A DNA stretch of 52,998 nt from assembly GCA_028284235.1 (NCBI GenBank), contig JANQSC010000067.1, positions 1 through 52,998 of the forward strand, given 5' to 3'. Within the stretch, counting starts at the first letter, position 1; each line of letters opens with the position of its first letter. The notes beneath the pieces are model-generated. The model was not told the origin of the DNA. It was given only the letters and a program-made list of their open reading frames with translations, and ran no database searches. This document shows, in pieces, positions 1-8,170 of this stretch. The position numbers and the translations under genes were made by a program. The DNA comes from Opitutaceae bacterium. Lineage in GTDB: Bacteria; Verrucomicrobiota; Verrucomicrobiia; Opitutales; Opitutaceae.

Positions 1-34
1 TGATTCAATCTAGCTAACGCGAGTTTTCCATTCG

Positions 35-60
35 TGGCCGCCCGGAGGTCGGCCACTACC
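35..60. repeat. single REP-like arm (GTAGYGGCC family)
   Basis: This 26-base arm matches the right arm of the complete inverted-repeat element at 40217-40306 with one difference, and on the opposite strand it begins with GGTAG. It lies just downstream of the mlaA stop codon. The partner arm is absent here and may lie beyond the left edge of the window. Confidence 0.7.
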
Positions 61-90
61 CAAAAATGTCACGGAGTTTGTTTGGACTGA

Positions 91-855
91 CTACTCGGCG
101 ACTTTCGCGGCTCTGAGCTGAGCGTAGCCGTCGCGCATGGCGACGTAGGGATCGATGGCGGAATCGGTGACCGTATTGTATAGGTCGATTATTTCCGGAA
201 GTTCGTTGACGAGTTCAACGGCCCGCAACGCGGTACGGTCGGAATCGTCGTCGATTTGGGACCAGGGTTCCGAGATCGGATCGACGACGCTGTCGCCGAA
301 GTTGCCGACGAGATCGCGCAAGCTGGAGGGGCCCACGAAGGGGAGAACGATGTAGAAGCCGTGCTTGACTCCCCAAGCGCCGAAGGCTTGGCCAATGTCT
401 TCTTTCGGGGGGGTAAGACCGTCAAACTCCTTGGCCGCGTCCATGAAGCCGCCCAGTCCCGCCGTGGTGTTGACGAGGAACTTGCCGGTTTCCTGTGCCG
501 CTCGGCCGAACTTGAATTGAAGGATGCTGCTGGTGAAGCGTACCGGATACTCGAGATTTTCGAAAAAATTGTGGAGCCCCTTGCGGGCTTCCTTCGGAAC
601 GACGCGTGTGTAGCCTTTGGTGAAGGGGTCGACCACGATTGTATAGGCGCCGTCGTTAAACGCGAAAATCGCCCGATTGACGCCCTCGAGCGGGTCGGCG
701 ATCGAAGCAGCCGTGGCGTTGGCCCCGTCTTCGGAAAATTCGTCGTCGTCGATGAGATCGCTCAAATCGACAAACTCCTGGGCGAACGAGAGCGAAGGGG
801 CGGCCAGAATACTGGCGAAGCCCGCGTAGGAGATAATCCGTTTAATGCGATTCAT
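91..855 (-). CDS. mlaA: MlaA/VacJ family phospholipid-transport protein
   Basis: Outer-membrane component of the Mla pathway, which removes phospholipids from the outer leaflet and hands them to periplasmic MlaC. The 254-residue product carries the family signature DPLEGVNRAIFAFND at residues 54-68. The start chosen is the ATG two bases after the mlaC stop; a longer reading frame exists but would run deep into mlaC. The N-terminus (about residues 1-25, ending SFA before QE) looks like an ordinary signal-peptidase-I signal. There is no cysteine lipobox, although MlaA proteins are typically lipoproteins. It is the last gene of the mlaEFDCA operon. Family assignment is secure; the missing lipid anchor is the odd point. 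Confidence 0.93.
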   Translation of the reverse strand: MNRIKRIISYAGFASILAAPSLSFAQEFVDLSDLIDDDEFSEDGANATAASIADPLEGVNRAIFAFNDGAYTIVVDPFTKGYTRVVPKEARKGLHNFFENLEYPVRFTSSILQFKFGRAAQETGKFLVNTTAGLGGFMDAAKEFDGLTPPKEDIGQAFGAWGVKHGFYIVLPFVGPSSLRDLVGNFGDSVVDPISEPWSQIDDDSDRTALRAVELVNELPEIIDLYNTVTDSAIDPYVAMRDGYAQLRAAKVAE

Positions 856-857
856 GG

Positions 858-1466
858 TCACGCGTTCTCGAGTTTGGATTTTAGAAGGTCGATGAGATCG
901 GATGCGTTTTTCTTCTGAAAGTGCTCGTCGAATTGCTTGCGGTAGTTGCTCACCATGCTGACGCCTTCCACGAGCACGTCGTACACTTGCCAACCTCTGT
1001 CTTTGATGTTGGCGAGGCGGTAGCTGAGATTGATCTTGGTGTTGTTGAGGAAGACGATGGAGTCGATCTCGATCTTGCTCTTCGAAAGGACTTCCGGGTT
1101 GCTGAAGGTCAGCCGGGGTTTTGGCCCGTTTTGCAGTTCCTGCGTGTACGCCTGGAGAACGAGGTCGGTGACCAGGTTGTAGACTTGCTCCTTTTGGGGG
1201 TCGGACAGCTTGCTCCAGTTGCGGCCGAGGGCGCGTTGGATGATGACGTCGAAGGAGAACTGGCGGTTGACGATTTCGATGATTTCGTCGCGTTTGGCGG
1301 TGAAAGGCATGTTCGAATCGTCCGCGTGGAGCACGTCGAGCAATTCGTTGATGGTCGATTCGAGAGCAGCTTTCGGCGCGTCTAGTTCGTTGGCCCGCAG
1401 GGGAGTTGCGGCGAGGAACGCGATGGCGAGCGTCGCGAGGAGGGGAGGAAAAGGAAGTTTCTTCAT
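858..1466 (-). CDS. mlaC: MlaC-type periplasmic phospholipid shuttle (Tol_Tol_Ttg2 family)
   Basis: Soluble periplasmic lipid carrier that moves phospholipid between MlaA and the MlaFED inner-membrane complex. The product has 202 residues, a clear Sec signal (MKKLPFPPLLATLAIAFLA, then an ALR-ANE-like site), and a helical and beta body typical of the Ttg2D/MlaC family, with the segment VYDVLVEGVSMVSNYRKQF near the C-terminus. It is fourth in the operon and separated from mlaD by 141 bases. That gap is AT-rich around 1575-1600 and may hold an internal promoter, though no convincing -35/-10 pair could be assigned. Two bases separate its stop from the mlaA start. Confidence 0.92.
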   Translation of the reverse strand: MKKLPFPPLLATLAIAFLAATPLRANELDAPKAALESTINELLDVLHADDSNMPFTAKRDEIIEIVNRQFSFDVIIQRALGRNWSKLSDPQKEQVYNLVTDLVLQAYTQELQNGPKPRLTFSNPEVLSKSKIEIDSIVFLNNTKINLSYRLANIKDRGWQVYDVLVEGVSMVSNYRKQFDEHFQKKNASDLIDLLKSKLENA

Positions 1467-1607
1467 GGCGAGTTCAGTTTGAGTCGTTGAAGTTCAGTAC
1501 GTGTAGTTTTGCGGGATGGATTGCGCGAGTATCGATAAAGTTCACTTCTGAATACGTTTCGCGCGCCTTTTTGATAGATAATTTTCAAAATTACCTACGA
1601 TTTTCGG

Positions 1608-2066
1608 TTATTCCTCCGCTTCGAGGCTGCCAAAGGCGAAACGACTGATGAGGCTTTCAATGTCGACCGCGGACTCGGTGTCCACGATTGGCTCGCCTTC
1701 CTCGAGTTCGAATCCGCCGCCGCCGGGGTCGAGGGCGACGAATTTGTCGCCGATCAGCCCGTTCGTCTTGATTGAGGCGATGGCGTCGTCGTAGATGACC
1801 ACGTCGGTGTCGAGGTTCAGCTCGACCATTGCTACGAGGTTTTCGGTGTCCAAGGTGATATTGCCGACCACGCCGACTTTGACGCCGGCGATCATGACGT
1901 TACTGCCTTCGTTGAGGCCGCCAACATTGGAGAAGCGGGCTTCGATTACGCGGGCATCGGAGCCGAGGAATCGGCTGCTCCCGATTTGAATGGCGAGATA
2001 GAGAATGGCGGCGATGCCGGCGAGGACGAAGAGTCCGACGGCGAATTCAGTCTTTTTCTGGTTCAT
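1608..2066 (-). CDS. mlaD: MlaD, MCE-domain subunit of the phospholipid ABC transporter
   Basis: Inner-membrane-anchored MCE protein that forms the periplasmic hexameric ring on the MlaFE transporter. The 152-residue product has one N-terminal membrane segment (about residues 8-26). It is followed by the MCE domain, recognisable from FSNVGGLNEGSNVMIAGVKV (about residues 45-64) and the GLIGDKFVAL segment. The C-terminus is short and acidic. The start overlaps the mlaF stop as ATGA, showing translational coupling. Confidence 0.93.
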   Translation of the reverse strand: MNQKKTEFAVGLFVLAGIAAILYLAIQIGSSRFLGSDARVIEARFSNVGGLNEGSNVMIAGVKVGVVGNITLDTENLVAMVELNLDTDVVIYDDAIASIKTNGLIGDKFVALDPGGGGFELEEGEPIVDTESAVDIESLISRFAFGSLEAEE

Positions 2067-2791
2067 ACGGCAGAAGATTCGGTTGAAAGGGTGGGTTTGA
2101 GGAATCCCTCGAGCTCCGGGGGTGGCGATTCCATGAGGGGCTGGGGCGGTCCCCAGTAGGCGATTCTTCCCGCATCGAGCCAGGCGACTTGATCGGTGAT
2201 CCCGAACACTTCAGGAACGTCGTGGCTGACCATCAATACCGTGAAACCGAATCGCTTGCGGTAGTCGCGGATCATGTCGAAAACGCCAAATTTACGCTGC
2301 GGGTCGAGGCCGGTAGTGGGTTCGTCGAAAAGGATGATTTCAGGGCTGGTGATGAGCGCTCGGGCGAGGGCGACTCGCTTTTGCATGCCCCCGGAGATTT
2401 CGGCGGGGTACTTGGACGCGGCGTCGACGAGCTCGAGCTGCTCGAGCAAGTCGTTCACTTTCTCCGCGAGGGCGACTTTCGAAATGCGCTCTTTCTCGCG
2501 GAGCGGGAGGGCGACGTTCTCGAAGACCGTGAGCGAGTCGAACAACGCGTTCTGCTGGAACATGTACGCGCATTGGGGAACGGCTTGGTTCGAGTGGCTA
2601 AATCTGACGGTTCCCGACTCGGGAGTCATCAAGCCCGAGAGGCACTTGAGGAGCACGGATTTGCCGATTCCGCTTTTCCCGATTACCGTCGTGTGCGATT
2701 CGAGTGGAATGTCCATGTCGATAGCGTCGAGGATCACTTGATCGCCGAAACGCTTGCTCAAACCGCGTATTTCTAGAAACGCCTCGCTCAT
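2063..2791 (-). CDS. mlaF: MlaF, ATPase of the phospholipid ABC transporter
   Basis: Cytoplasmic ATPase that powers Mla phospholipid transport. The 242-residue protein has a Walker A GKSGIGKS at residues 38-45, a Q-loop around FQQN (78-81), the ABC signature SGGMQKR (133-139), Walker B with DEPTTGLDP (156-164), and a switch histidine in MVSHD. Its ATG directly follows the mlaE stop codon with no gap. It overlaps mlaD by four bases at the other end. No MlaB-like STAS protein is encoded in this operon. Confidence 0.95.
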   Translation of the reverse strand: MSEAFLEIRGLSKRFGDQVILDAIDMDIPLESHTTVIGKSGIGKSVLLKCLSGLMTPESGTVRFSHSNQAVPQCAYMFQQNALFDSLTVFENVALPLREKERISKVALAEKVNDLLEQLELVDAASKYPAEISGGMQKRVALARALITSPEIILFDEPTTGLDPQRKFGVFDMIRDYRKRFGFTVLMVSHDVPEVFGITDQVAWLDAGRIAYWGPPQPLMESPPPELEGFLKPTLSTESSAV

Positions 2792-3574
2792 TTATTTTTC
2801 TAAGAGGAAAGAGGTGAGGAGGTAGTCGCTGGCCAGAATGGCGATGCTCGACAGGACCACCGCGCGGGTGGTCGTTTGGGAAACGCCGCGAGCGCCGGGA
2901 ATACTGGCCTTGGTGTGGGTGAAGTAGCCTTGAAAGGCGCAGATGGAAGTGGTGAGCAGGCCGAAGGTGAGTGCTTTCAGAAAGCCGTCGCGCACATTCG
3001 TGATGCTGACGCTTTCGTAGATACGATTCCAGTAGGCGCCTTCGTCGACGCCCAGCATGCTGACACCGGTCAGATGCCCGCCGAAAATGCCGACGATATC
3101 GAACATCGCCGTTAGAATGGGAAAGCAGATGAGCGCGGCGTACAGTCGAGGCGAGACGAGGAATGCGAGCGGATTGATTCGCATGGTCTTCAGGGCGTCG
3201 ATTTGCTCCGCGTTTCGCTGGATTCCGATCTCGGCCGAGAGGGCGGATCCCGCTTGTCCGACGATCATGATGGCCGTGAACACGGGGCCGATCTCCATTA
3301 TGATCGAGAGGGCTACCGCCTGTCCGAGGAGGCTCTCCGAGCTGAACTTGGTCAGGACGTAGTAGAGCTGCAAACCGAGAACCAGTCCCGTGAACAGGCC
3401 GACGATCAAAGTGATGGGTATGCAGCGGACGCCAATTTCGTAAATCGAGCGAACGAGCTTTTCGAAGTAGTGGCGCTGAAGAAAGAGCGAGCCAAGCGAA
3501 GACGCGCTGAACAGCGTCAATTCGCCCAATTCGCTCACTAAGGAAATCCCCTTCCTGCCGACTCTCCCGATCAT
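2792..3574 (-). CDS. mlaE: MlaE, permease of the phospholipid ABC transporter
   Basis: Inner-membrane permease of the MlaFED complex. From the ATG at 3574 the product is 260 residues, the normal length for the family. It has about five hydrophobic segments and the MlaE hallmark region around GQAGSALSAEIG and residues EQIDAL. An in-frame start at 3706 would add 44 residues, but that extension is translated through a REP-like repeat (3660-3687) and is not hydrophobic, so the shorter start is preferred. It is the first gene of mlaEFDCA and is divergent from the gene at 3834. Confidence 0.92.
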   Translation of the reverse strand: MIGRVGRKGISLVSELGELTLFSASSLGSLFLQRHYFEKLVRSIYEIGVRCIPITLIVGLFTGLVLGLQLYYVLTKFSSESLLGQAVALSIIMEIGPVFTAIMIVGQAGSALSAEIGIQRNAEQIDALKTMRINPLAFLVSPRLYAALICFPILTAMFDIVGIFGGHLTGVSMLGVDEGAYWNRIYESVSITNVRDGFLKALTFGLLTTSICAFQGYFTHTKASIPGARGVSQTTTRAVVLSSIAILASDYLLTSFLLEK

Positions 3575-3659
3575 AATGCGTCTCGTCGATCTAATGAAAA
3601 GAGCCCATTTGCAAGCTTGTTCGACGGCTCCCCGAATACTGTAGGATAAATCGGAAATC

Positions 3660-3687
3660 AGGTAGGGACGGACCGCCGGACCGTCCG
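3660..3687. repeat. single REP-like arm (GTAGGGACGG family)
   Basis: A 28-base arm beginning AGGTAGGGACGG, one base different from one arm of the paired element at 18946-19034. It sits between the divergent mlaE and 3834 genes, upstream of the preferred mlaE start. Confidence 0.7.
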
Positions 3688-3796
3688 AGCTGTCAATTTC
3701 GCCCACGCGTTTCGCGGCTCTCCCGGCGGTCGAGCCCTAGCTTTTTACAGTTTCAGAGGGCGAAAACCATAGGGTGAATTGCCTAAACAAGCGGTT

Positions 3797-3824
3797 TTGA
3801 CAAACGGATTAGATTACTCATTGT
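3797..3824 (+). promoter_or_regulatory. possible promoter for the gene at 3834
   Basis: A perfect TTGACA lies at 3797-3802, with a weak -10-like CATTGT at 3819-3824 (16-base spacer). Transcription would start only a few bases before the ATG at 3834, giving a nearly leaderless message. The -10 match is poor, so this is tentative. Confidence 0.3.
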
Positions 3825-3833
3825 ACGTTGGGT

Positions 3834-4274
3834 ATGAATCCAACAAGTAAAGTGATTGCTCTACTGGCCTTGGGCTTTTTCGTGGGTAGTCTTTATGGGC
3901 AGTCTCTGTCGGAGCCGAGGCGCCCGAGTGCCGCGCCCGCTTCTCCCCAAGGGGAGAAAATGCCGGTTTACGGCCCGTATGAAGCCATTGCCATCAATCG
4001 CGGGATTGTGCGCGACGTGAAGGTGGACGACTCGATGAGCGTCTACCTGCAGTTGTTTCCCGCCCACAAGGACAAGGAACTTGTGGTGAAAATTTCTGAC
4101 GAACGGTTTGCGAAGTACCGGGAGTGGGTGCACGGCGGGCTTACGCTCGTTTCCCCCGCCAATTCGGGCAAGACGCCCTTTGGCTGGACGGACCTGGTAC
4201 AGACGAAAGCCAAGTACATCGAATACTGGATGGACGGGGAGATTTTCCTCCATCTGAAACGAACGGACTTATAG
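3834..4274 (+). CDS. exported protein of unknown function
   Basis: Not recognised. The 146-residue product begins with a Sec signal peptide (hydrophobic IALLALGFFVGSLYG, cleavage probably after YGQS), followed by a proline-rich stretch and a compact domain of about 100 residues rich in beta-type sequence, with many charged residues and paired aromatics (YIEYWMDGEIFLHL). The ATG at 3834 was preferred to the TTG six bases upstream. It is followed after 31 bases by the Bax-like gene in the same direction, so the two may be co-transcribed and act in the envelope; that link is inference. Confidence 0.7.
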   Translation: MNPTSKVIALLALGFFVGSLYGQSLSEPRRPSAAPASPQGEKMPVYGPYEAIAINRGIVRDVKVDDSMSVYLQLFPAHKDKELVVKISDERFAKYREWVHGGLTLVSPANSGKTPFGWTDLVQTKAKYIEYWMDGEIFLHLKRTDL

Positions 4275-4305
4275 TCCGCTCGCAGTGGGTAAGAAAGGGA
4301 TGAAA

Positions 4306-5115
4306 ATGAAACGTACGCTAAATCTGAAATGGCTGCGCGGGGTTGAGTGGGAAAAGAGCTCTCAGCGCGACCTTGCTGTTGTAATCGCGGGAGCCTGTCT
4401 CTTGTTGATCGTCACCTCGATCGGCTTGGACTCTCTCTTGACCGAGGAAGAGCGGGAGATGCCCGACTTCGCGGCGATCAAAAACGTCGACGAGCGCAAG
4501 TCCGCGTTTTTCGAATACATGCTGCCGTTCGTCGAAGAGGCGAACTACCAAGTCCTGGAGCAGCGGGATCAAATCAAACGCATCCAAACGTCCTTCGACC
4601 GCAAAGGAAGCGTCTCGAATCGCGACAAGGGGCGGATCGACTCGTTCCTGGAGGAATACAAATTCGACCCGGTGGAAACGGTGACGGACGAGACTTTCCA
4701 GCATCTGCTCGCCCGAGTGGACGAAATCCCTCCTTCGCTGGCCCTGTCGCAAGCGGCTTTGGAAAGCGGCTGGGGAACGTCGCGTTTCGCTCGCGAAGGA
4801 AACAACCTCTTCGGAATGTGGTGCTACGAGCCGGGTTGCGGGCTCGTTCCGCAAAAGCGTCCCGCCGGCAAGACCTACGAAGTGGCGAGTTACGATACGC
4901 CAAAGGACTCGTTCGCTGCCTATTTCAAGAATCTAAACACCAACCGCTACTACCTGCAGATGCGGTCGATTCGGAAGTCGATTCGCGGCAGGGAGTTGGC
5001 CTTGAATGGTATCGACCTGGCGGAAGGGCTCGATCGATACTCGCAAGAGGGATATCACTACATCTCCAAGGTCCAGAGCGTGATCCGATCCAACGAATTG
5101 ACGCGTTTCGACTGA
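4306..5115 (+). CDS. Bax-like glucosaminidase-domain membrane protein
   Basis: Probable peptidoglycan N-acetylglucosaminidase acting in the periplasm. Of 269 residues, 22-44 form one membrane anchor (VVIAGACLLLIVTSIGL). The C-terminal half is a glucosaminidase domain like that of E. coli Bax, with the catalytic-region motif QAALESGWGTSRFA (candidate glutamate E153), GNNLFGMWCY, and the Bax-type YDTPKDSFAAYFKNLNTN. The ATG at 4306 has a Shine-Dalgarno-like GAAAGGGA five bases upstream, so it was chosen over a GTG at 4285 and an ATG at 4300. Length is close to that of Bax. Confidence 0.85.
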   Translation: MKRTLNLKWLRGVEWEKSSQRDLAVVIAGACLLLIVTSIGLDSLLTEEEREMPDFAAIKNVDERKSAFFEYMLPFVEEANYQVLEQRDQIKRIQTSFDRKGSVSNRDKGRIDSFLEEYKFDPVETVTDETFQHLLARVDEIPPSLALSQAALESGWGTSRFAREGNNLFGMWCYEPGCGLVPQKRPAGKTYEVASYDTPKDSFAAYFKNLNTNRYYLQMRSIRKSIRGRELALNGIDLAEGLDRYSQEGYHYISKVQSVIRSNELTRFD

Positions 5116-5297
5116 GAGCGGCGTCTTCGAGAGAGCGAATTCGCGCGTTTTTATCCTTCACATATCGTTGTCTTTCTCTTTCGTAGAGGGACGCCGAAAT
5201 GCGTGTTCGCGCCGCGGTCTTGTACGGGAAATCGGAGCGTCTCCGGACAGCCGGATTTGGAAAGCGATGCGAGCGGACTCACGACGGCGGTTCGATT

Positions 5298-6134
5298 ATG
5301 AATATCTACAAGGTTTTGCCTGATCTCAGCAACGAGCGCCAAATGCGCTTGTGGCACCAGGGGATCCGAAAGCAATGGTCCGCGGAGGACATCGACTGGA
5401 ACGCCCCGCGTCGCATCGGCGGCGAGAAAATCCGGGATCAACTGGGGAGGGTTTTGACCCCGGTGCTGACCGGCGAGCAATCCGCATTGTATTCAGTTTC
5501 TGGATTAATTCCGATTTTGGGGCACGAGTCGAAAGTGCCTGCCCAATTCTACCTGACGACCTGGGCCGTGGACGAGGCTCGACACACCGAATTGTTCGCT
5601 CGCTATTTCGGTCGCATCGATCGGGAGCCCTTGTCGATCCGAAAATTCCCAGCCGGATTTCTTTTCCAAAGCCGCATCATTTCCAAGGACCCATGCGAGT
5701 GGTTGACCGGCGTCCTAGCGAGCGAATCCATGGCTCAAGTCGTTTCCCACGAACTGCGCGATCTGGATCTGGATCCGGTTCTCAGCGATATTTGCGCCGG
5801 CATCATCGAAGACGAGTCCCGGCATCTCGGGTTCAATCACATCTATATTGAAGACCAGTTCCGCGATATGTTCGCCGCCGATCCGGAAGGAGCGGAAACG
5901 AAGGCCGAGAGTCTTCGGGCCCGAATGGACCACGTGCTGGAGGGAGTGCCGCCGATCATCAACGCGATTCGCGACGACATGAAGGACCTGGGAATCGATA
6001 TGGATCGGGTTCAAGATATCCTGGATCGCGTCGCCCGCCATCGACTGGACAAGGCGATTTACAGCGGGAAAGATCGCGCTTTGGGCACGAAAACGAGTCT
6101 CGCCGAGCCGGAAATCGAAGCGTCTCTGCAGTGA
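5298..6134 (+). CDS. ferritin-like diiron oxygenase/desaturase-type enzyme
   Basis: Predicted soluble non-haem diiron enzyme. From the ATG at 5298 it has 278 residues and the carboxylate-histidine pattern of a ferritin-like four-helix diiron site: E60, then E93-x-x-H96 in DEARH, E143 in SESMAQ, then E173-x-x-H176 in EDESRH. Such sites occur in AurF-type N-oxygenases, R2-like oxidases and acyl-ACP desaturases. Sequence alone does not tell which reaction this one performs. Its stop overlaps the start of the acyl-AMP ligase gene by four bases (GTGA), and an acyl carrier protein follows, so an acyl-ACP substrate is a reasonable inference. An in-frame ATG at 5199 would add 33 basic residues without family character. 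Confidence 0.8.
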   Translation: MNIYKVLPDLSNERQMRLWHQGIRKQWSAEDIDWNAPRRIGGEKIRDQLGRVLTPVLTGEQSALYSVSGLIPILGHESKVPAQFYLTTWAVDEARHTELFARYFGRIDREPLSIRKFPAGFLFQSRIISKDPCEWLTGVLASESMAQVVSHELRDLDLDPVLSDICAGIIEDESRHLGFNHIYIEDQFRDMFAADPEGAETKAESLRARMDHVLEGVPPIINAIRDDMKDLGIDMDRVQDILDRVARHRLDKAIYSGKDRALGTKTSLAEPEIEASLQ

Positions 6135-7876
6135 GCTCTGGAACTGCCGGAAAAAAGAAAGCCGCTCTGGTCGGGCGTCAGCGAACCAACAGTATCGAGG
6201 GGCTACCCTTCACGATAGGCGAGGCGCTCGAGCGGGCGTCGGCTGACTTTTCGGATCGAGGCATCCAAATGTGGGACCGGTCGGGACGGCGATTCGAGCG
6301 GATGACCTACGCTGAGTTGCTCGAACTGACGCGTTCGTATTGCGCCCGATGGCGTGCGGCAGGCGTGCAGGAAAAAGACCGCTTGCTGATTTGCTTGGGG
6401 ACGTCGCTCGACTTTGTCGGCGCGTGGCTGGGAGCGATTTGCGCCGGAGCCTATCCCGCTGCCATCGCTCCGGCGGTCGGCGGTTTGAAGGGGTCGAACC
6501 ACTTTGCCGCCAAGCTGGAGACGTTTCGGAACGTGATCGGCGCGTCCCGGCTGCTCATCTCGGAGCAGATGGTAGGCGACCTGCGCAAAGCCCATCCCGA
6601 TACCCTGGGGGCGATCGCGCTTTCACTGGGCGAGCTGCAGCAAGGCAGCTCCGAAAACGGGACCTTTGCCAATGCCAATCCGACGGAGCTCGCGTTCATG
6701 CAGTTTACCAGCGGCAGTACGGGAACGCCGCGGGCAGTGATGATCAACCATCGGATGGCGACCTCCAACGCCTACAACATCAACGAAGGAATCTACGTTA
6801 AATCGGGTCGACCGGTGGGCGACTATCCGATTGTCAACAATTCGTGGCTGCCCATGCACCACGACATGGGCTTGATCGGCTGCTTGATCTTCGCGATTGG
6901 CTGTGGCCTGGAGTTGAGCTTGATGAATCCGACGACTTTTCTGGCCCGCCCTTTGCGGTATTTGGAGGCGGCGCATGGGCGTGAGGCCCTGATTTCGGGT
7001 CCGAATTTCGGGTTTCAGTTTTGTGTCGACCGGCTGACTCCCGACGACGTTCAGGGGTTGGATTTTACTCGGGTCGAGTCTGCGATGACCGGATCAGAGA
7101 TGATCCGTCCGGAAACCATGAGCGCGTTTTGCGAGTTGATGACGGGCACCGGTTTTCGACCGGAGAATATGGCTCCTTGCTACGGGATGGCCGAGGCCAC
7201 GCTCGCGGTCACATTCGATCGTAAGAGAAAAGGCATCCGCACGCGTCCAGTTCCCAAAACCTCGGAGTTCGTCTTCGAGGATCAAGAAGTGGTGTGCGTC
7301 GGAGAACCGGTTCCCGATACCGAGGTGATCATCGCCAACGCGGCGGGCGAGGTGATGATGGAGGGCGAGCTGGGAGAGGTACAAGTAAAGGGATCGTCGG
7401 TATTTGATGGATACTACAACGACGGTGCCGCTTCCGCAGAGAGTTTGCGCGGCGAGTGGCTGAAGACGGGGGATATCGGTTTCGTTTACGATGGAGAGCT
7501 GTACATCGCGGGGCGGTCCAAGGAGATTCTAGTCATTCGCGGCGACAACGTTATGCCGCACGAAATCGAATGGCTCGCGGAGGAAGCCCGAGGCGAGAGT
7601 CAAAGCGCGGAACGCGTAGCGGCCTTTTCCGTAACGACGGAAGGCGTTGGCGAGGAGATCGCTCTGGTGGTGGAAACGACGCTGACGGACCCGCCGGCGC
7701 TGAAAGAACTGGATCACGCCATCCGCAGTCGTATCGGTCGAGGCTTATCCTATCCGGTCGCGGATCTGGTTTTTGTCCGCAGAGGTCGGATACCGCGGAC
7801 TTCGAGCGGCAAGGTCCAGCGGGGAGCGGTTAAGGAACAATATTTGAACGGCGCAATTGACCGGCTCGAATTTTGA
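6131..7876 (+). CDS. fatty acyl-AMP ligase (FAAL-type adenylating enzyme)
   Basis: Activates a carboxylic or fatty acid as acyl-AMP and probably loads it on the carrier protein encoded next door. Of 581 residues, the ANL-superfamily motifs are TSGSTGTPR at 193-201, YGMAEATLAV in the adenylate-binding region, TGDIGF with the C-terminal domain hinge, and a terminal SGKVQRG lysine motif. The GPNFGFQFCV and YGMAEATL segments resemble FAALs more than acyl-CoA ligases. The start is a GTG that overlaps the preceding stop (GTGA), so the two products are translationally coupled. Chain length and identity of the substrate cannot be read from sequence. Confidence 0.88.
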   Translation: MSSGTAGKKKAALVGRQRTNSIEGLPFTIGEALERASADFSDRGIQMWDRSGRRFERMTYAELLELTRSYCARWRAAGVQEKDRLLICLGTSLDFVGAWLGAICAGAYPAAIAPAVGGLKGSNHFAAKLETFRNVIGASRLLISEQMVGDLRKAHPDTLGAIALSLGELQQGSSENGTFANANPTELAFMQFTSGSTGTPRAVMINHRMATSNAYNINEGIYVKSGRPVGDYPIVNNSWLPMHHDMGLIGCLIFAIGCGLELSLMNPTTFLARPLRYLEAAHGREALISGPNFGFQFCVDRLTPDDVQGLDFTRVESAMTGSEMIRPETMSAFCELMTGTGFRPENMAPCYGMAEATLAVTFDRKRKGIRTRPVPKTSEFVFEDQEVVCVGEPVPDTEVIIANAAGEVMMEGELGEVQVKGSSVFDGYYNDGAASAESLRGEWLKTGDIGFVYDGELYIAGRSKEILVIRGDNVMPHEIEWLAEEARGESQSAERVAAFSVTTEGVGEEIALVVETTLTDPPALKELDHAIRSRIGRGLSYPVADLVFVRRGRIPRTSSGKVQRGAVKEQYLNGAIDRLEF

Positions 7877-7900
7877 GTTTTAGTTGGGCCCATTATTTCT

Positions 7901-8131
7901 ATGGACGACAAAAACGACAAGGTACTGGCGGTAATCAGCCAACTCGCGAACGTGGAGAAAGACACGTTGAAGCCGGAGACGGAATTGGTCGCGAATCTCG
8001 GGATCGACTCGCCTAAAGCGCTTCAACTGCTCGTGGATTTGGAGGAGACGCTCGACATCGAAATTACGGATGAAGAAGCGGCTAAGCTCGAGACTGTCGG
8101 CGACATTCTTGAATTGTACGCGTCGAAATAG
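7901..8131 (+). CDS. acyl carrier protein
   Basis: A 76-residue acidic carrier protein with the phosphopantetheine attachment motif LGIDSPKAL, the modified serine being S37, and the typical helix II/III sequence LVDLEETLDIEITDEEAAKL. The gene begins 24 bases after the acyl-AMP ligase stop. It is a specialised carrier rather than the housekeeping AcpP: it is not near fatty-acid synthesis genes and has IDSPKAL in place of the usual DSLD-type site. It most likely receives the acyl group from the ligase and presents it to the diiron enzyme or acyltransferase. Confidence 0.9.
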   Translation: MDDKNDKVLAVISQLANVEKDTLKPETELVANLGIDSPKALQLLVDLEETLDIEITDEEAAKLETVGDILELYASK

Positions 8132-8170
8132 CGAGTTGTCTCGCTTCGATTCGGCAACGAGATCTCATCA

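Noticed and set aside
256-918. A 220-residue plus-strand frame opposite mlaA.
   Set aside because: It is the antisense of a well-supported mlaA and has no family character.
3575-3706. Longer start for mlaE.
   Set aside because: It would translate through a REP-like repeat and add a non-hydrophobic 44-residue extension absent from the family.
5116-5297. Strong terminator after the Bax-like gene.
   Set aside because: GCGAATTCGC followed by GCGTTTTT is suggestive, but the stem is only three base pairs with a four-base loop, too weak to call.
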